Shown here: piece after piece, positions 19,322 to 28,701 of the stretch
How positions within the stretch are numbered: position 1 is the first letter of the stretch
How the letters are laid out: each line of letters begins with the position of its first letter
Assembly: GCF_002135435.1 (NCBI RefSeq)
Contig: NZ_NEGK01000001.1
Coordinates: forward strand, 62,001 to 126,000
Length of the DNA stretch: 64,000 nucleotides
Direction: 5' to 3'
Origin: Acinetobacter sp. ANC 3813
GTDB lineage: Bacteria > Pseudomonadota > Gammaproteobacteria > Pseudomonadales > Moraxellaceae
Notes under the pieces: model-generated
Database searches by the model: none
Told to the model about the DNA's origin: nothing
Seen by the model: the letters and a program-made list of their open reading frames with translations, nothing else
Translations under genes and position numbers: made by a program

Positions 19322-20593
19322 TTAAGAAAATAACTCTACTTGCTCTTCCTGACGGCGCATAATCACTTCACCATTACGCACACTTAGCACCGCTTTGGCT
19401 TGATTCGCCACAACATCATAATCATTCTGCCCCGGTAAAATAATAAAACTTGCAGGACGGCCAACTTCTATCCCGTATTGATCACCTAAGCACAGTGTTT
19501 TCGCAGAATTGTCTGATACAAAGTCTAAGCAGCGCTGCAAATCTTCATAGCCCAGCATATGGCATATATGCAGACCCGCATCCAAAATGCGCAGAATATT
19601 GCCATTACCCACTGGGTACCACGGGTCACGGATTGAATCCTGAGCAAAACTGATATTCATGCCAGCACGGTCAATTTCTGCAACACGGGTTAATCCACGG
19701 CGTTTAGGATAAGTATCAAAACGGCCCTGCAAATGAATACTTTCGGTTGGGCAGGAAATAAAATTAATCTTTGAACGTTTCAATAAACGGAACAGCTTAT
19801 AGCAGTAGGCATTATCATAAGAACCCATTGCTGTGGTATGGCTTGCTGTGACACGCTGCCCCATGCCGCGCACCTGTGCTTCATCGGCGAGAACTTCTAA
19901 AAAGCGCGATGCCGGATCATCAATTTCATCGCAATGCACATCCACCAAGCGGTCATATTTTTCAGCCAAATCCATCAAAAAATGTACTGAGCTCACCCCT
20001 TTTTCGCGGGTGTATTCAAAGTGCGGAATACCGCCAACGACATCTGCACCCAGCTTGACTGCTTCTTCCATCAAACCGCGGCCATTTTTATAAGATTCAA
20101 TTCCTTCTTGCGGAAAGGCCACAATCTGCAGATTGACTTTATGTTTAATTTCTTCTTTCACTTCAAGCATGGCATGCAACGCAGTGAGCGTGGGATCTGT
20201 GACATCCACATGAGTACGCACATGCTGTATGCCATGCGCCACCAGCATATCCACGGTTTTTTTAGCACGCAGTTTTGTATCTTCAAAAGTAATGGTTTCT
20301 TTACGCTGTCCCCAGCGCTCGATACCTTCAAACAGCGTACCCGACATATTCCATTCCGGCTCCCCTGCTGTCAGTACGGCATCAAGGTGAATATGCGAAT
20401 CGATCATTGGCGCCATAAGCAGTTGCTGTTTGGCATCAATTACCTTAGAGGTCTCACTTTGCGGCGCATCGCTTGACAATAGGCTATTTTGCAGCTCTAT
20501 ATGGTCAAATTTTCCATTGCTATAAGCGACTGTATACAGTCCCTCTTTATGGCGTAGTTTTGCATTAATCACTTTCGTGCTTGCTGTATTCAT
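19322..20593 (-). CDS. codA: CodA-family cytosine / 5-methylcytosine deaminase
   Basis: 423-residue amidohydrolase closely aligned with E. coli CodA over its full length (SGTLFEGIERW, GIQHVRTHVDV, LQIVAFPQEGI, HLQGRFDTYPKRRG). Metal ligands are present: H67 and H69 in HIHLD, the His of DVHCDEID, and D319. The residue after D319 is Ser320 (codon 19634-19636), in AQDSIRDPW, where CodA has GHDDVFDPW with Asp314. Loss of Asp314 is the feature used to identify bacterial 5-methylcytosine deaminases, so the base acted on may be 5-methylcytosine (to thymine) rather than only cytosine. AGGAAAT precedes the start. Last gene of an operon with a permease and PucR regulator. Confidence 0.9.
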   Translation of the reverse strand: MNTASTKVINAKLRHKEGLYTVAYSNGKFDHIELQNSLLSSDAPQSETSKVIDAKQQLLMAPMIDSHIHLDAVLTAGEPEWNMSGTLFEGIERWGQRKETITFEDTKLRAKKTVDMLVAHGIQHVRTHVDVTDPTLTALHAMLEVKEEIKHKVNLQIVAFPQEGIESYKNGRGLMEEAVKLGADVVGGIPHFEYTREKGVSSVHFLMDLAEKYDRLVDVHCDEIDDPASRFLEVLADEAQVRGMGQRVTASHTTAMGSYDNAYCYKLFRLLKRSKINFISCPTESIHLQGRFDTYPKRRGLTRVAEIDRAGMNISFAQDSIRDPWYPVGNGNILRILDAGLHICHMLGYEDLQRCLDFVSDNSAKTLCLGDQYGIEVGRPASFIILPGQNDYDVVANQAKAVLSVRNGEVIMRRQEEQVELFS

Positions 20594-20623
20594 TTCTGTA
20601 TTTCCTATTTCAATCTATATAAA

Positions 20624-21835
20624 TTAGTGGGTCATGTGCCAAATCAGCAATGCAACGGATGCATTCAGCCGAAAATTGGCATGGCTAATGACCTGACCTG
20701 TTAAGCTTTCAATTTTTTGAATGCGCTGATTTAAAGTATTGCGGTGAATGCCTAAACGCTGCGCCGATGCCGCCAAGTTGCCGTTTTCTTTTAATACGGC
20801 ATCCAGCGTTTCCAGCAGCAGATAAGGATGCTTTTTATCACTCAGCAACAACATGCCGACGGTTTCCTGCATAAACTGCTGAATCACGGTTTTATTTGGA
20901 ATGGCTTTCAGCAGCTTGAGAATGCCCAAATCTCTGTACAGGCAAACACCATTTTCCGCCTGCACATCCAAGGCAATATCCTGCGCCTGTGAGGCTTCCC
21001 AAAAACCGCGCTGAAAAGCTACGGCGGAATTCACCTCATTAGACAGTCCTGCAAAGATTTTTAACTCAGCATCTAAAGTGTTCATGTGTTCAATGAGGCT
21101 GGATAATGCTTTCATCCAATCTTCAAGGCTGTACTGATCTAAACTCAGCACTGCGGTAAATTGATCGCCTTGACGGATAACTGGAAAAACCTGCTGATGC
21201 TGCTTGCACCAGTTGTCTAGCAGTTCATAACATTGCTGCTTCAGCTGGTACAGCTGTGATTCCTGAGATTTTTCACTGCATTGAAACAAAGCCTGCATAT
21301 TGCTCAGCTTGAATACCGCGATGGCATGATTGCCCAAGACGGGCAGATCCAAATGTTTGGCTCTCAGCTGTATGGTTTCTAAAGAGGGATAATCTCCCAT
21401 CAATAGCTGTGTCAGCACATCCTGTGCAGATTTTTTCACTTGTGAAAGCTGAACCAAGCGTGTGCCAATGATGTGCGTGACTTCAATCATTTTCAGACTG
21501 TAAGGATGCTCAATTAAAGGCAGCTGCAATTCTTCTGCGCGCTGAATCACGCTAGGCGGAATGTCATGAATATATTTTTCACCTGTCATGACCACCAAGC
21601 CAGAAACATTGCGCAGTGAAGCCTGCTCCAGCAAGGCCAGCAGGTTGTTTTCATCCCTTACATAATTAATGCCTGTGACAAAAACCAGCTCACCGCCTTC
21701 AATCCAGTCTGCAATGCCTTCATTTTCCGCCACATAAAACCAGCGGACGGTTTTATGCACATTGCGCTGCCCTGCCCGCAGTTTCATTTCATACAGGGCT
21801 GGCAGATCAAGCACATCTTGCACGCTCATGCTCAT
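20624..21835 (-). CDS. PucR-family transcriptional regulator
   Basis: 403 residues. An N-terminal PucR ligand-sensing domain (about 1-125; MSVQDVLDLPALYEMKLRAG, then GGELVFVTG and VSGLVVMTGEKY) precedes a central GGDEF-like region and a C-terminal HTH_30 domain (LAASAQRLGIHRNTLNQRIQKIESLTG, about 355-380). PucR-type proteins activate purine or related nucleobase catabolism genes. The gene sits between codB and codA, its start four bases from the codB stop, so it is almost certainly the regulator of this operon, probably responding to the imported base. ATG at residue 3 is an alternative start. Confidence 0.92.
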   Translation of the reverse strand: MSMSVQDVLDLPALYEMKLRAGQRNVHKTVRWFYVAENEGIADWIEGGELVFVTGINYVRDENNLLALLEQASLRNVSGLVVMTGEKYIHDIPPSVIQRAEELQLPLIEHPYSLKMIEVTHIIGTRLVQLSQVKKSAQDVLTQLLMGDYPSLETIQLRAKHLDLPVLGNHAIAVFKLSNMQALFQCSEKSQESQLYQLKQQCYELLDNWCKQHQQVFPVIRQGDQFTAVLSLDQYSLEDWMKALSSLIEHMNTLDAELKIFAGLSNEVNSAVAFQRGFWEASQAQDIALDVQAENGVCLYRDLGILKLLKAIPNKTVIQQFMQETVGMLLLSDKKHPYLLLETLDAVLKENGNLAASAQRLGIHRNTLNQRIQKIESLTGQVISHANFRLNASVALLIWHMTH

Positions 21836-21838
21836 GGC

Positions 21839-23101
21839 TTACTCCGCCGCCTGCTGTAATACAGCCTGCTTGACTGGAAAGAGCGCATTCAGTACGGAAT
21901 AGCAGGTAAATGCCACAGCAATTCCGACAATTGGCGCAATCCATGGCGATGTATACGCGCAAACTGCCCCCAAGGTATAAGCGATTAAACCTACCCAATT
22001 AAAATTCGGCAATTGCGCATCGGCCAAGCGCGGATACTGCCCTTTATAGCGCACCCAATAGTCCGCCATAATCACGCCACCCACAGGCGGAATAATTGCA
22101 CCCAGCAGCAGTAAAAATGGAATCAGCAGCTCATACATACCCAAAACTGCCAGAATAATGCCAATCACCGCAGAAATGATCACCATAGTTTTACGGCGCT
22201 CACTGCGAACCAAGTGGCAGGCCGCTGCAGAAACGTTATAGATGGTAGGCCCTTGAATCGTCCATAAATTCAGGCACAGCATAATAATGGCTGCGACGGA
22301 CAGGCCTTGAAGTATCAATACTTCCACAATATCTGATTGCTGATAAACAACGGCCATCCACGCGCCTGCCAACACCATCAAGCCATTGCCAATGACAAAA
22401 CTGATTAGGCAAGCCCAGATGGCTATGCGGCTGCTTTTTGCCATACGTGTCCAATTGGTAATTTGCGTTGCACCGCTGGCAAAAGTACCAAAGACCATGG
22501 TGATTGCAGTGGCATAGGTCAAGCTTTCTGTTGGCTTAACACTGTTTAAACCTACCCAGCCGCCAATTTCTTTGGTCGCCAAATAAATTGAACCCAGCAA
22601 TAAAAGGAACATTAAGGGAATAGATACTCGGGAAAGATATTCCAAACCTTTAAAGCCAATGAGTGCGGTAATGGAAAAGCCCAAACCAAACAGCACCATC
22701 AATGGGATATTCCAAGCTTCAGGCAGATGAATAATTTTGGCTAAGGAAATGGCTAACGTTGCTGTTCCCCATGCAAACCAGCCCAGCTCTGCAAAACCCA
22801 ATAAAAAGTCGGATAATTTACTGCCTAAATTGCCAAAGCAGAAACGCCCCATAAGTACGGTATTCAAGCCGCTGCGTGCAGAAATTAGACCCAGTGATGC
22901 GGCATACAGCGCCAGCAGTAAATTGCCAATGGCGGTTATCCATAAGATATCGATAAATTCAAAGGCCACGCCAATTTTGCCGCCAGCAAACATGGTTCCA
23001 GTAAAAAATGTAAAACTGAACAGCACCAAAGCGATAGGCAAGAACCCTTTCCGCTGCGTTTCCGGTGTTTCGGCCAGCGGGCTTTCATCATGTTCATTCA
23101 T
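21839..23101 (-). CDS. codB: Cytosine permease (NCS1 family)
   Basis: 420-residue inner-membrane symporter with about twelve hydrophobic segments, homologous to E. coli CodB. ATG at 23101 is chosen because AGGGTG lies just upstream and the resulting N-terminus (MNEHDESPLAETPETQRKG) aligns with CodB; ATG at 23125 would add eight residues. Visible NCS1 elements include FTFFTGTMFAGGKIG, GWFAWGTATLAI and the ITNWTRMAKSSR loop. First gene of the codB-pucR-codA operon, so it should import the base that CodA deaminates. Confidence 0.93.
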   Translation of the reverse strand: MNEHDESPLAETPETQRKGFLPIALVLFSFTFFTGTMFAGGKIGVAFEFIDILWITAIGNLLLALYAASLGLISARSGLNTVLMGRFCFGNLGSKLSDFLLGFAELGWFAWGTATLAISLAKIIHLPEAWNIPLMVLFGLGFSITALIGFKGLEYLSRVSIPLMFLLLLGSIYLATKEIGGWVGLNSVKPTESLTYATAITMVFGTFASGATQITNWTRMAKSSRIAIWACLISFVIGNGLMVLAGAWMAVVYQQSDIVEVLILQGLSVAAIIMLCLNLWTIQGPTIYNVSAAACHLVRSERRKTMVIISAVIGIILAVLGMYELLIPFLLLLGAIIPPVGGVIMADYWVRYKGQYPRLADAQLPNFNWVGLIAYTLGAVCAYTSPWIAPIVGIAVAFTCYSVLNALFPVKQAVLQQAAE

Positions 23102-23195
23102 AAGCGCACCCTGCAAATAATTCATTAAGGAATACGCCTCAATTGCAAGAGCTGTGCCTAGTTTAATTATTCTTAAATTGCATTATTTTTCTTCT

Positions 23196-23219
23196 ATTAT
23201 ATGTGCACTATGCATATAT
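23196..23219 (-). promoter_or_regulatory. Candidate codB promoter with operator at the -35
   Basis: A minus-strand TATAAT (23196-23201) has no recognisable -35. Instead an inverted repeat ATATGTGCA-CTA-TGCATATAT (23199-23219) occupies that position, as expected for an activator-dependent promoter. PucR is the obvious candidate; inferred from position. Confidence 0.45.
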
Positions 23220-23294
23220 TTTTTATATTTAACTTCATTCTATCGCCATAAAACTGTGCATGAAAATCAAGCAATGCACCCAATGCTGTGCAAA

Positions 23295-23320
23295 AAAAAG
23301 GATGCCTAAGCATCCTTTTT
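23295..23320 (-). terminator. Terminator of the M61 peptidase gene
   Basis: AAAAAGGATGC CTAA GCATCCTTTTT hairpin, 26 bases after the stop; U-tract on the minus strand. Confidence 0.88.
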
Positions 23321-23345
23321 CTCAATTATTCAGGTATAGCTTAAA

Positions 23346-25049
23346 TTAGGCTTTCAACCATTTTTCAGCTTTAGCTTGATCTTCCACTTTCAGCTCCACT
23401 TCAGTCAAATCTGAGCCTGCAGCTTTAAGGTCAAAACTCATCAATTCATCACGGCGGAATGCCAGCACTGTATAACTGCCATCTTGCTTGGCATATTTTT
23501 CTGCCAATTTAACTGTCGCTTTTAAACCATCAATCGCAATAATCACATCATTCGCAGACAATCCAGCTTTTGCTGCGGCGCCATCACGGCGGGTAGATTG
23601 CACTAGAACGCCTTCTGGCGTGTCGGCCAATTTCAAGCCAAATGGCAATGATTTGTCATTTTTTAGAATATAACTTAAGCCAAACTCTGGGAACAGCTGA
23701 TCCAGCGGCAATTCATCAGTGGTATTAATCAAGTGATTGATTTGCTCTAACCAATCATCACCCGTCAATTCATTGCATAAATTGAAAATTGTACGCTCAT
23801 TGACTTGAATCCCATTTTGCGCATTTTCATACAGCTTACGCATTAAGGCATCAAGGCTAGAACCGCGCAGGCGTAAGCCTAGGTCTAAACACAATGCAAC
23901 TAAACAGCCTTTGTTATAGTAGCTCGTACCTGCATTATTTGAGTTTTCATCCTGACGGTAGAACTTCACCCATGCATCAAAACTTGATTCAGAGACAGAC
24001 TGCACAAAACGCCCAGGATTTTGCAAATAGCGGTCAATCTGCGCTTTCAGCAACGCAAGATAAGAGCCCTGATTAATCACGCCGCTGCGCAGCAAGATCA
24101 AATCATCGTAATACGATGTGAATCCTTCAAAGATCCAAAGCAAGGAAGTATAGCCTTCTTTGTTCAGATCATAATTTACAAAGTTTTCTGGGCGGATAAA
24201 TTTCACTAACCATGAATGGAAATATTCGTGGCTGCAAAGACCTAAGAAACGCTGATAATCCTTAGACGGCTCTTCTGGCTCATCTGCTTTCGGCAAGTCA
24301 TCACGCGGTGTGATCAAGCTGGTGCTGTTTGGATGTTCCAAACCGCCATAGCTGCTGCCTGTCGCCATGGTCATGAAGGTATAGCCTTTGAATGGCGCCG
24401 AACCAAACATTGAAATTTCAGTACTGCAGATTTTTTCAATGTCCTGCTGCATGCGCTGCGCATTCATCGCGTGTTTGCCTGACAGCACAAATTCATGCGG
24501 AATGCCGTTGGCTTCAAAACTGAAACGGCTTTGATCCGCCAGCTCAAACGGTGAATCAATCAGCTGTGCATAGTTATCCGCATATAGAGTATAGCGGCCT
24601 TTCACTAAGCTTTTCACAGTCAAGCCCGTCGCGATTTGGAAATGCTTCAATTCATCTGGAAGGAAAACTTCAACTTCAATTTCTTTATCTTCCTGACCCG
24701 CCAAACCCAAACATGCGCAGGCTGGATTGACATATAAACGGCTTTGATCGACATAAGCGCCGCGTACAGACAAATCATAGGCATAAACATCATATTCAAC
24801 CGTAATCAGTTCATGATCGGTATTGAATAATCGCCATTTATTCTTTTCAAACTTATCAATCTGCAAAAGGCGGCCATCTTCATCGTAGGCGCGCACAGCT
24901 TCAATATGCTTAGAAAATTCACGAATTAAATAGCTTCCAGGAATCCAAGCAGGAAGTGAAAGTACTTGCGTAGGGTCTGCTAGGAAGCGCGCAGTGACAT
25001 GAATAAGGTGCTGACGATAATCGTCAAATTCGATTTGATAATGCAGCAT
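23346..25049 (-). CDS. M61-family aminopeptidase with PDZ domain
   Basis: 567 residues from the ATG at 25049 (a TTG three codons upstream is unlikely). Family M61 glycyl aminopeptidases. The N-terminal beta domain (to about 150) is followed by the thermolysin-like catalytic domain with HEYFH in LGLCSHEYFHSWLVKFIRPE and the distal Glu in LLWIFEGFTSYYDDLIL. A PDZ domain occupies roughly 460-540 (GVLVQSTRRDGAAAKAGLSA). No signal peptide is visible, suggesting a cytoplasmic enzyme. Divergent from the D,D-carboxypeptidase gene. Confidence 0.92.
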   Translation of the reverse strand: MLHYQIEFDDYRQHLIHVTARFLADPTQVLSLPAWIPGSYLIREFSKHIEAVRAYDEDGRLLQIDKFEKNKWRLFNTDHELITVEYDVYAYDLSVRGAYVDQSRLYVNPACACLGLAGQEDKEIEVEVFLPDELKHFQIATGLTVKSLVKGRYTLYADNYAQLIDSPFELADQSRFSFEANGIPHEFVLSGKHAMNAQRMQQDIEKICSTEISMFGSAPFKGYTFMTMATGSSYGGLEHPNSTSLITPRDDLPKADEPEEPSKDYQRFLGLCSHEYFHSWLVKFIRPENFVNYDLNKEGYTSLLWIFEGFTSYYDDLILLRSGVINQGSYLALLKAQIDRYLQNPGRFVQSVSESSFDAWVKFYRQDENSNNAGTSYYNKGCLVALCLDLGLRLRGSSLDALMRKLYENAQNGIQVNERTIFNLCNELTGDDWLEQINHLINTTDELPLDQLFPEFGLSYILKNDKSLPFGLKLADTPEGVLVQSTRRDGAAAKAGLSANDVIIAIDGLKATVKLAEKYAKQDGSYTVLAFRRDELMSFDLKAAGSDLTEVELKVEDQAKAEKWLKA

Positions 25050-25226
25050 AATGGGCAATACAAAATAAAAAAAGGTAACTTGACAATAAGCTTAACATTT
25101 TTTGACTGAACGATGCAGAGCTGCTGCAATTGTCTTCAATTTTCACTAGCTATCAGAAAAAAAAAGGCATAGCATTCTTTAAATTTTTCGTACTTTCAGC
25201 CTAGGGATGGCTCTTAAGGAACTTCA

Positions 25227-26537
25227 TTGAAACACGTGATCTACTTTATCGTGGCGCTATGCGCTTTATGTTCCACGATAGCAAACGCTGCACTGCTCAA
25301 CATCAATCCAGAAACTGTAGAAGCTGAAGCTTGGACCATTCTAGATCCGCAATCTGGACAGGTCATCGCTGAACATAATAGCCATGTACAGCGCGCACCC
25401 GCTTCTCTAACAAAAATGATGGTGGCCTATATTGCTTTAAAGGAAATACAAGCAGGCCGTTTAGATAAAAATGAAGTTCTAACTGCAACCCCAGTGGTCA
25501 ACATCGTCCAATGGGATGAATCACAAATGTACCTCAAGCAAGGTGAACAAATTACCGTTGATCACTTGCTGGCTGGCCTGATTGTCATGTCTGCCAATGA
25601 TGCTGCGGTCACACTGGCTGAAAAAATTTCTGGCGGCATTCCTCAGTTTGTAGAACGCATGAATAAAGAAGCCAAAGCGCTGGGCATGCAAGATACACAT
25701 TTCCAAAATCCAGCAGGCATTACTATGCCTGAGCATTATTCATCAGCAGCGGACTTGTCCCGTTTAGGCCGTGCGCTGGTTCAGGAAACGCCGGATTATC
25801 TTACTTATTCCAAACAAACCAGCTTCAGCTACAATAAGCACTTTCACCGTGCAACCAATATATTGCTGAAACAGGACCCTTCTGTAGACGGTTTAAAAAC
25901 GGGCTATACCAAAGCGGCAGGTTTTAACCTCGCCCTGACTGCAAAACGCCCTACTGGCCTGTACAATCAAGATGACCGCCGCTTAATCGTGGTGGTGATG
26001 GGTGCAAAAAGCGGTGTGAAGCGCGCAGAAGTTGCACATAAACTCATGAATCTGGCTTATGCCTACACCCGCAATGAAGTCGCGATTAAAGACAAACAGC
26101 TGATTGCAGAACTACCTGTCATTAAATCAACACTCAAAATGTTCAAGGTGGAAACCAAAGCGCCGCAAATCATTACCACTTCGCTGTTTGATCCAGCTCA
26201 AACTATTGATATGAATACTTTTGATCAGCCGCATCAGCGCATTATGCTCAATACAGGCGATGGCATGATTCACAGTATTGAACCGCTGCAGCAGACAGAG
26301 ACACGCATGAAAGTGGAAGTGAATGAAAAACTGCTGACTGCACCTTTAACTCAGGTCATGAATTTGGTCACAGTCAATGTGTATCAAAATGACCAGCTCA
26401 TCAACAGCATCAATTTAGAAGATGATGTGAATATTGAAGAAGCCAATGTATTGCAGCGTTTTTTTTACTGGGTTAAAAGCTTGTTCGGTCTGCTTTCTTC
26501 CGATGCAGGTGCTGTAAAAACTTATCCTTTAAATTAA
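25227..26537 (+). CDS. dacC: D-alanyl-D-alanine carboxypeptidase (PBP5/6 family)
   Basis: 436 residues, serine peptidase S11 family, trimming the terminal D-Ala from peptidoglycan pentapeptides in the periplasm. A TTG start is used: AAGGAAC lies at the right distance and a signal peptide follows directly (MKHVIYFIVALCALCSTIANA). Active-site motifs: S60-L-T-K63, S122-A-N124, and K224-T-G226. A C-terminal beta domain of PBP5 type follows, and the end has an amphipathic membrane anchor (VLQRFFYWVKSLFGLL). dacA and dacC cannot be separated from sequence alone. Confidence 0.92.
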   Translation: MKHVIYFIVALCALCSTIANAALLNINPETVEAEAWTILDPQSGQVIAEHNSHVQRAPASLTKMMVAYIALKEIQAGRLDKNEVLTATPVVNIVQWDESQMYLKQGEQITVDHLLAGLIVMSANDAAVTLAEKISGGIPQFVERMNKEAKALGMQDTHFQNPAGITMPEHYSSAADLSRLGRALVQETPDYLTYSKQTSFSYNKHFHRATNILLKQDPSVDGLKTGYTKAAGFNLALTAKRPTGLYNQDDRRLIVVVMGAKSGVKRAEVAHKLMNLAYAYTRNEVAIKDKQLIAELPVIKSTLKMFKVETKAPQIITTSLFDPAQTIDMNTFDQPHQRIMLNTGDGMIHSIEPLQQTETRMKVEVNEKLLTAPLTQVMNLVTVNVYQNDQLINSINLEDDVNIEEANVLQRFFYWVKSLFGLLSSDAGAVKTYPLN

Positions 26538-26620
26538 ACATTTACTGAAGCGCATGAAATGCATGCGTTTCCTTGCGATGACATTGTGTAACTTGTAAGA
26601 CAATGTATTCATCGCACTCA

Positions 26621-26654
26621 AAAGAAGATGGCATACTCCTGCCATCTTCTTTTT
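26621..26654 (+). terminator. Terminator of dacC
   Basis: AAAGAAGATGGCA / TGCCATCTTCTTT hairpin followed by a T-run. It covers an in-frame ATG at 26628, which argues against that codon as the ndh start. Confidence 0.9.
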
Positions 26655-26678
26655 TTACAACAAAAAATAGGCAATTTC

Positions 26679-27980
26679 ATGACTCAGCATAAAAAGAGTG
26701 AAATGCACAGAATTGTCATCGTCGGCGGCGGTGCAGGCGGTTTAGAGCTGGTTACACAACTCGGCGACAGCCTTGGCAAGTCAGGCAAAGCGCAGATTAC
26801 TTTAGTGGATATGAAACTGAATCATGTCTGGAAACCCCTGCTTCACGAAATTGCGGCCGGCACCATGAATATTCATGACGAAGCGACCAATTATTATGCC
26901 CATGCAGCCAAGCATCATTATGAATTTGTTTTAGGCTGTTTGGAAAATGTCATTGCTGCCGAAAAAAAAATCTTGATCAGTAAAACACAATTGAGTAAAT
27001 ACAATACTGGCGCAGAAACCTTCGAATTGGAGTACGACACGCTTATTTTAGCCGTTGGATCAGTTTCTAATGATTTTAACACAGCAGGTGTTGTTGAACA
27101 TTGCCACTACCTGGACAGTCTTCAGCAGGCTGAGGTTTTTCAGCAAGATCTGCTGCATCTGTATTTAGATGCGCAAAACAGCAAGGAGCAGCGCCAGCTG
27201 AATATCGGCATTATTGGTGCAGGGGCGACAGGCGTAGAGCTTGCCGCAGAGCTGACTGAAGCCAAACAGAATTTCAATAAATATGGCTTAAACAAATTAC
27301 AGCAGCAAAATGTAAAAATCACATTAATTGAAGGCGCTGAACGCATCCTGCCCGCTTTGCCTGAAAATGTTGCTGAACATGCGCATCGCCAGCTCGAACA
27401 AATGAATATTAATGTTTTAACAGCTCAGCGTGTGGAAAAAGTGGATGCGGATAAAATCTATTTTAATGACGGCAGCAGCATTGATGCGGAACTCAAAGTT
27501 TGGGCAGCTGGCATTAAAGTCCCGCCTGTTATCGCTAACTTAGAAGGCTTTGCCAAAGACCGTATGGGACGAGTTGAAGTCTATGCGACACTGCAGACCA
27601 AGGCTGATCCCAATATTTTTGCATTTGGTGACTGCGCGCATTGCCAGCCTCGCGCCAACGAACCTGTCCTTGGCCCCCGTGCGCAAGTCGCAAGCCAGCA
27701 GGCCGCTTTTTTGGCAGAAGCATTAAAACTACGCTTGCGCGGACAACAGCTGCCGATGTTTGTTTTCTCAGATAAAGGCTCATTGGTCTCATTAAGTAAA
27801 AATAAAGCCGTTGGCGAATTATTAGGACAAGTAAACGTGCAAGGTATTGTTGCAAAATCCATGTATGTGTCTTTATACCGTATGCATCAGGCATCAATTT
27901 ACGGTTATGCACATGCAGGTTTGCTCACTGCCAAGGATTTTGTGAGCAGAAAAATCTCACCTAAAATAAAATTGCATTGA
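26679..27980 (+). CDS. ndh: Type II NADH:quinone oxidoreductase
   Basis: 433 residues from ATG 26679. Single-subunit, non-proton-pumping respiratory NADH dehydrogenase on the inner face of the membrane. Two Rossmann motifs: FAD site VIVGGGAGGLELV near residue 15 and NADH site GIIGAGATGVELAAEL near 180. The second FAD contact IFAFGDCAHC and the quinone-site region DKGSLVSLSKNKAVG are also present, and the C-terminus (YGYAHAGLLTAKDFVSRK) forms the membrane-binding part. Gene is alone between two terminators or promoters. Confidence 0.94.
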   Translation: MTQHKKSEMHRIVIVGGGAGGLELVTQLGDSLGKSGKAQITLVDMKLNHVWKPLLHEIAAGTMNIHDEATNYYAHAAKHHYEFVLGCLENVIAAEKKILISKTQLSKYNTGAETFELEYDTLILAVGSVSNDFNTAGVVEHCHYLDSLQQAEVFQQDLLHLYLDAQNSKEQRQLNIGIIGAGATGVELAAELTEAKQNFNKYGLNKLQQQNVKITLIEGAERILPALPENVAEHAHRQLEQMNINVLTAQRVEKVDADKIYFNDGSSIDAELKVWAAGIKVPPVIANLEGFAKDRMGRVEVYATLQTKADPNIFAFGDCAHCQPRANEPVLGPRAQVASQQAAFLAEALKLRLRGQQLPMFVFSDKGSLVSLSKNKAVGELLGQVNVQGIVAKSMYVSLYRMHQASIYGYAHAGLLTAKDFVSRKISPKIKLH

Positions 27981-28115
27981 ATTTTTGAAATTCATCCCTA
28001 TTAATGAAACAACCATCATCTATAATATGCTTTGCATTTTTTTAGTAACTATTAGTCTACAAAAATGCAAATTCACTTTATGATGTACCCTTAAAAATTT
28101 GAATGGATCAATAAC

Positions 28116-28598
28116 ATGACTGCTATTGCAAATAACCTTGTGGTGTCTTTCCACTACACATTGACTAATGCTGAAGGTGAGAAACTTGACCAATCTCAAG
28201 GTGAACCACTTGCCTATTTGCACGGTGCAGGCAATATCATCCCTGGCCTAGAAAAAGCATTATTGGGCAAAACTGTTGGTGAAAAATTCACTGTAACTGT
28301 TCCTGCTGCTGAAGGTTATGGCGAATATAACCCAGACCTAGTTCAAGAAGTTCCAGCTCAAATGTTCCAAGGCGTAGACAACATCCAAGCTGGCATGCAG
28401 TTCCAAGCTCAAACAGATGACGGCGTGCAAATTGTTACTGTTAAAGCTGTGGAAGGCGACAACATTGTTGTTGATGCTAACTTCCCGCTTGCTGGTCAAG
28501 ATTTGACTTTCGAAGTTGAAATCGTTGAGATCCGTGAACCTTCTCAAGAAGAATTAGATCACGGTCACGTACACGGTGCAGGCGGCCACCACCACTAA
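28116..28598 (+). CDS. slyD: FKBP-type peptidyl-prolyl isomerase, SlyD-like
   Basis: 160 residues. Starts with the FKBP half-domain (VVSFHYTLTNAEGEKLDQS...PLAYLHGAGNIIPGLEKALLGK), with the IF (insert-in-flap) chaperone domain at about 75-125 and closing VEIREPSQEEL. The C-terminus is a short His-rich metal tail (HGHVHGAGGHHH), as in SlyD, implying nickel or other metal binding, though much shorter than in E. coli. Cytoplasmic chaperone and proline isomerase. Own terminator follows. Confidence 0.92.
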   Translation: MTAIANNLVVSFHYTLTNAEGEKLDQSQGEPLAYLHGAGNIIPGLEKALLGKTVGEKFTVTVPAAEGYGEYNPDLVQEVPAQMFQGVDNIQAGMQFQAQTDDGVQIVTVKAVEGDNIVVDANFPLAGQDLTFEVEIVEIREPSQEELDHGHVHGAGGHHH

Positions 28599-28618
28599 GA
28601 TATTTTGATCTAAAGTGC

Positions 28619-28648
28619 AAAAAGGCAAAGTTTTACTTTGCCTTTTTT
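28619..28648 (+). terminator. Terminator of slyD
   Basis: AAAAAGGCAAAG TTTTA CTTTGCCTTTTT, 21 bases after the stop. Confidence 0.92.
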
Positions 28649-28701
28649 ATTTTTTACGTTATTTATAGGAAAGATAAACTTCTTAAATTACTCTAAAAAT
28701 A

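Noticed and set aside
20021..20476. 151-residue plus-strand ORF
   Set aside because: Antisense to codA, whose motifs are intact.
26628..26678. Upstream start for ndh
   Set aside because: The codon is inside the dacC terminator stem, and the added residues are not like NDH-2 proteins.
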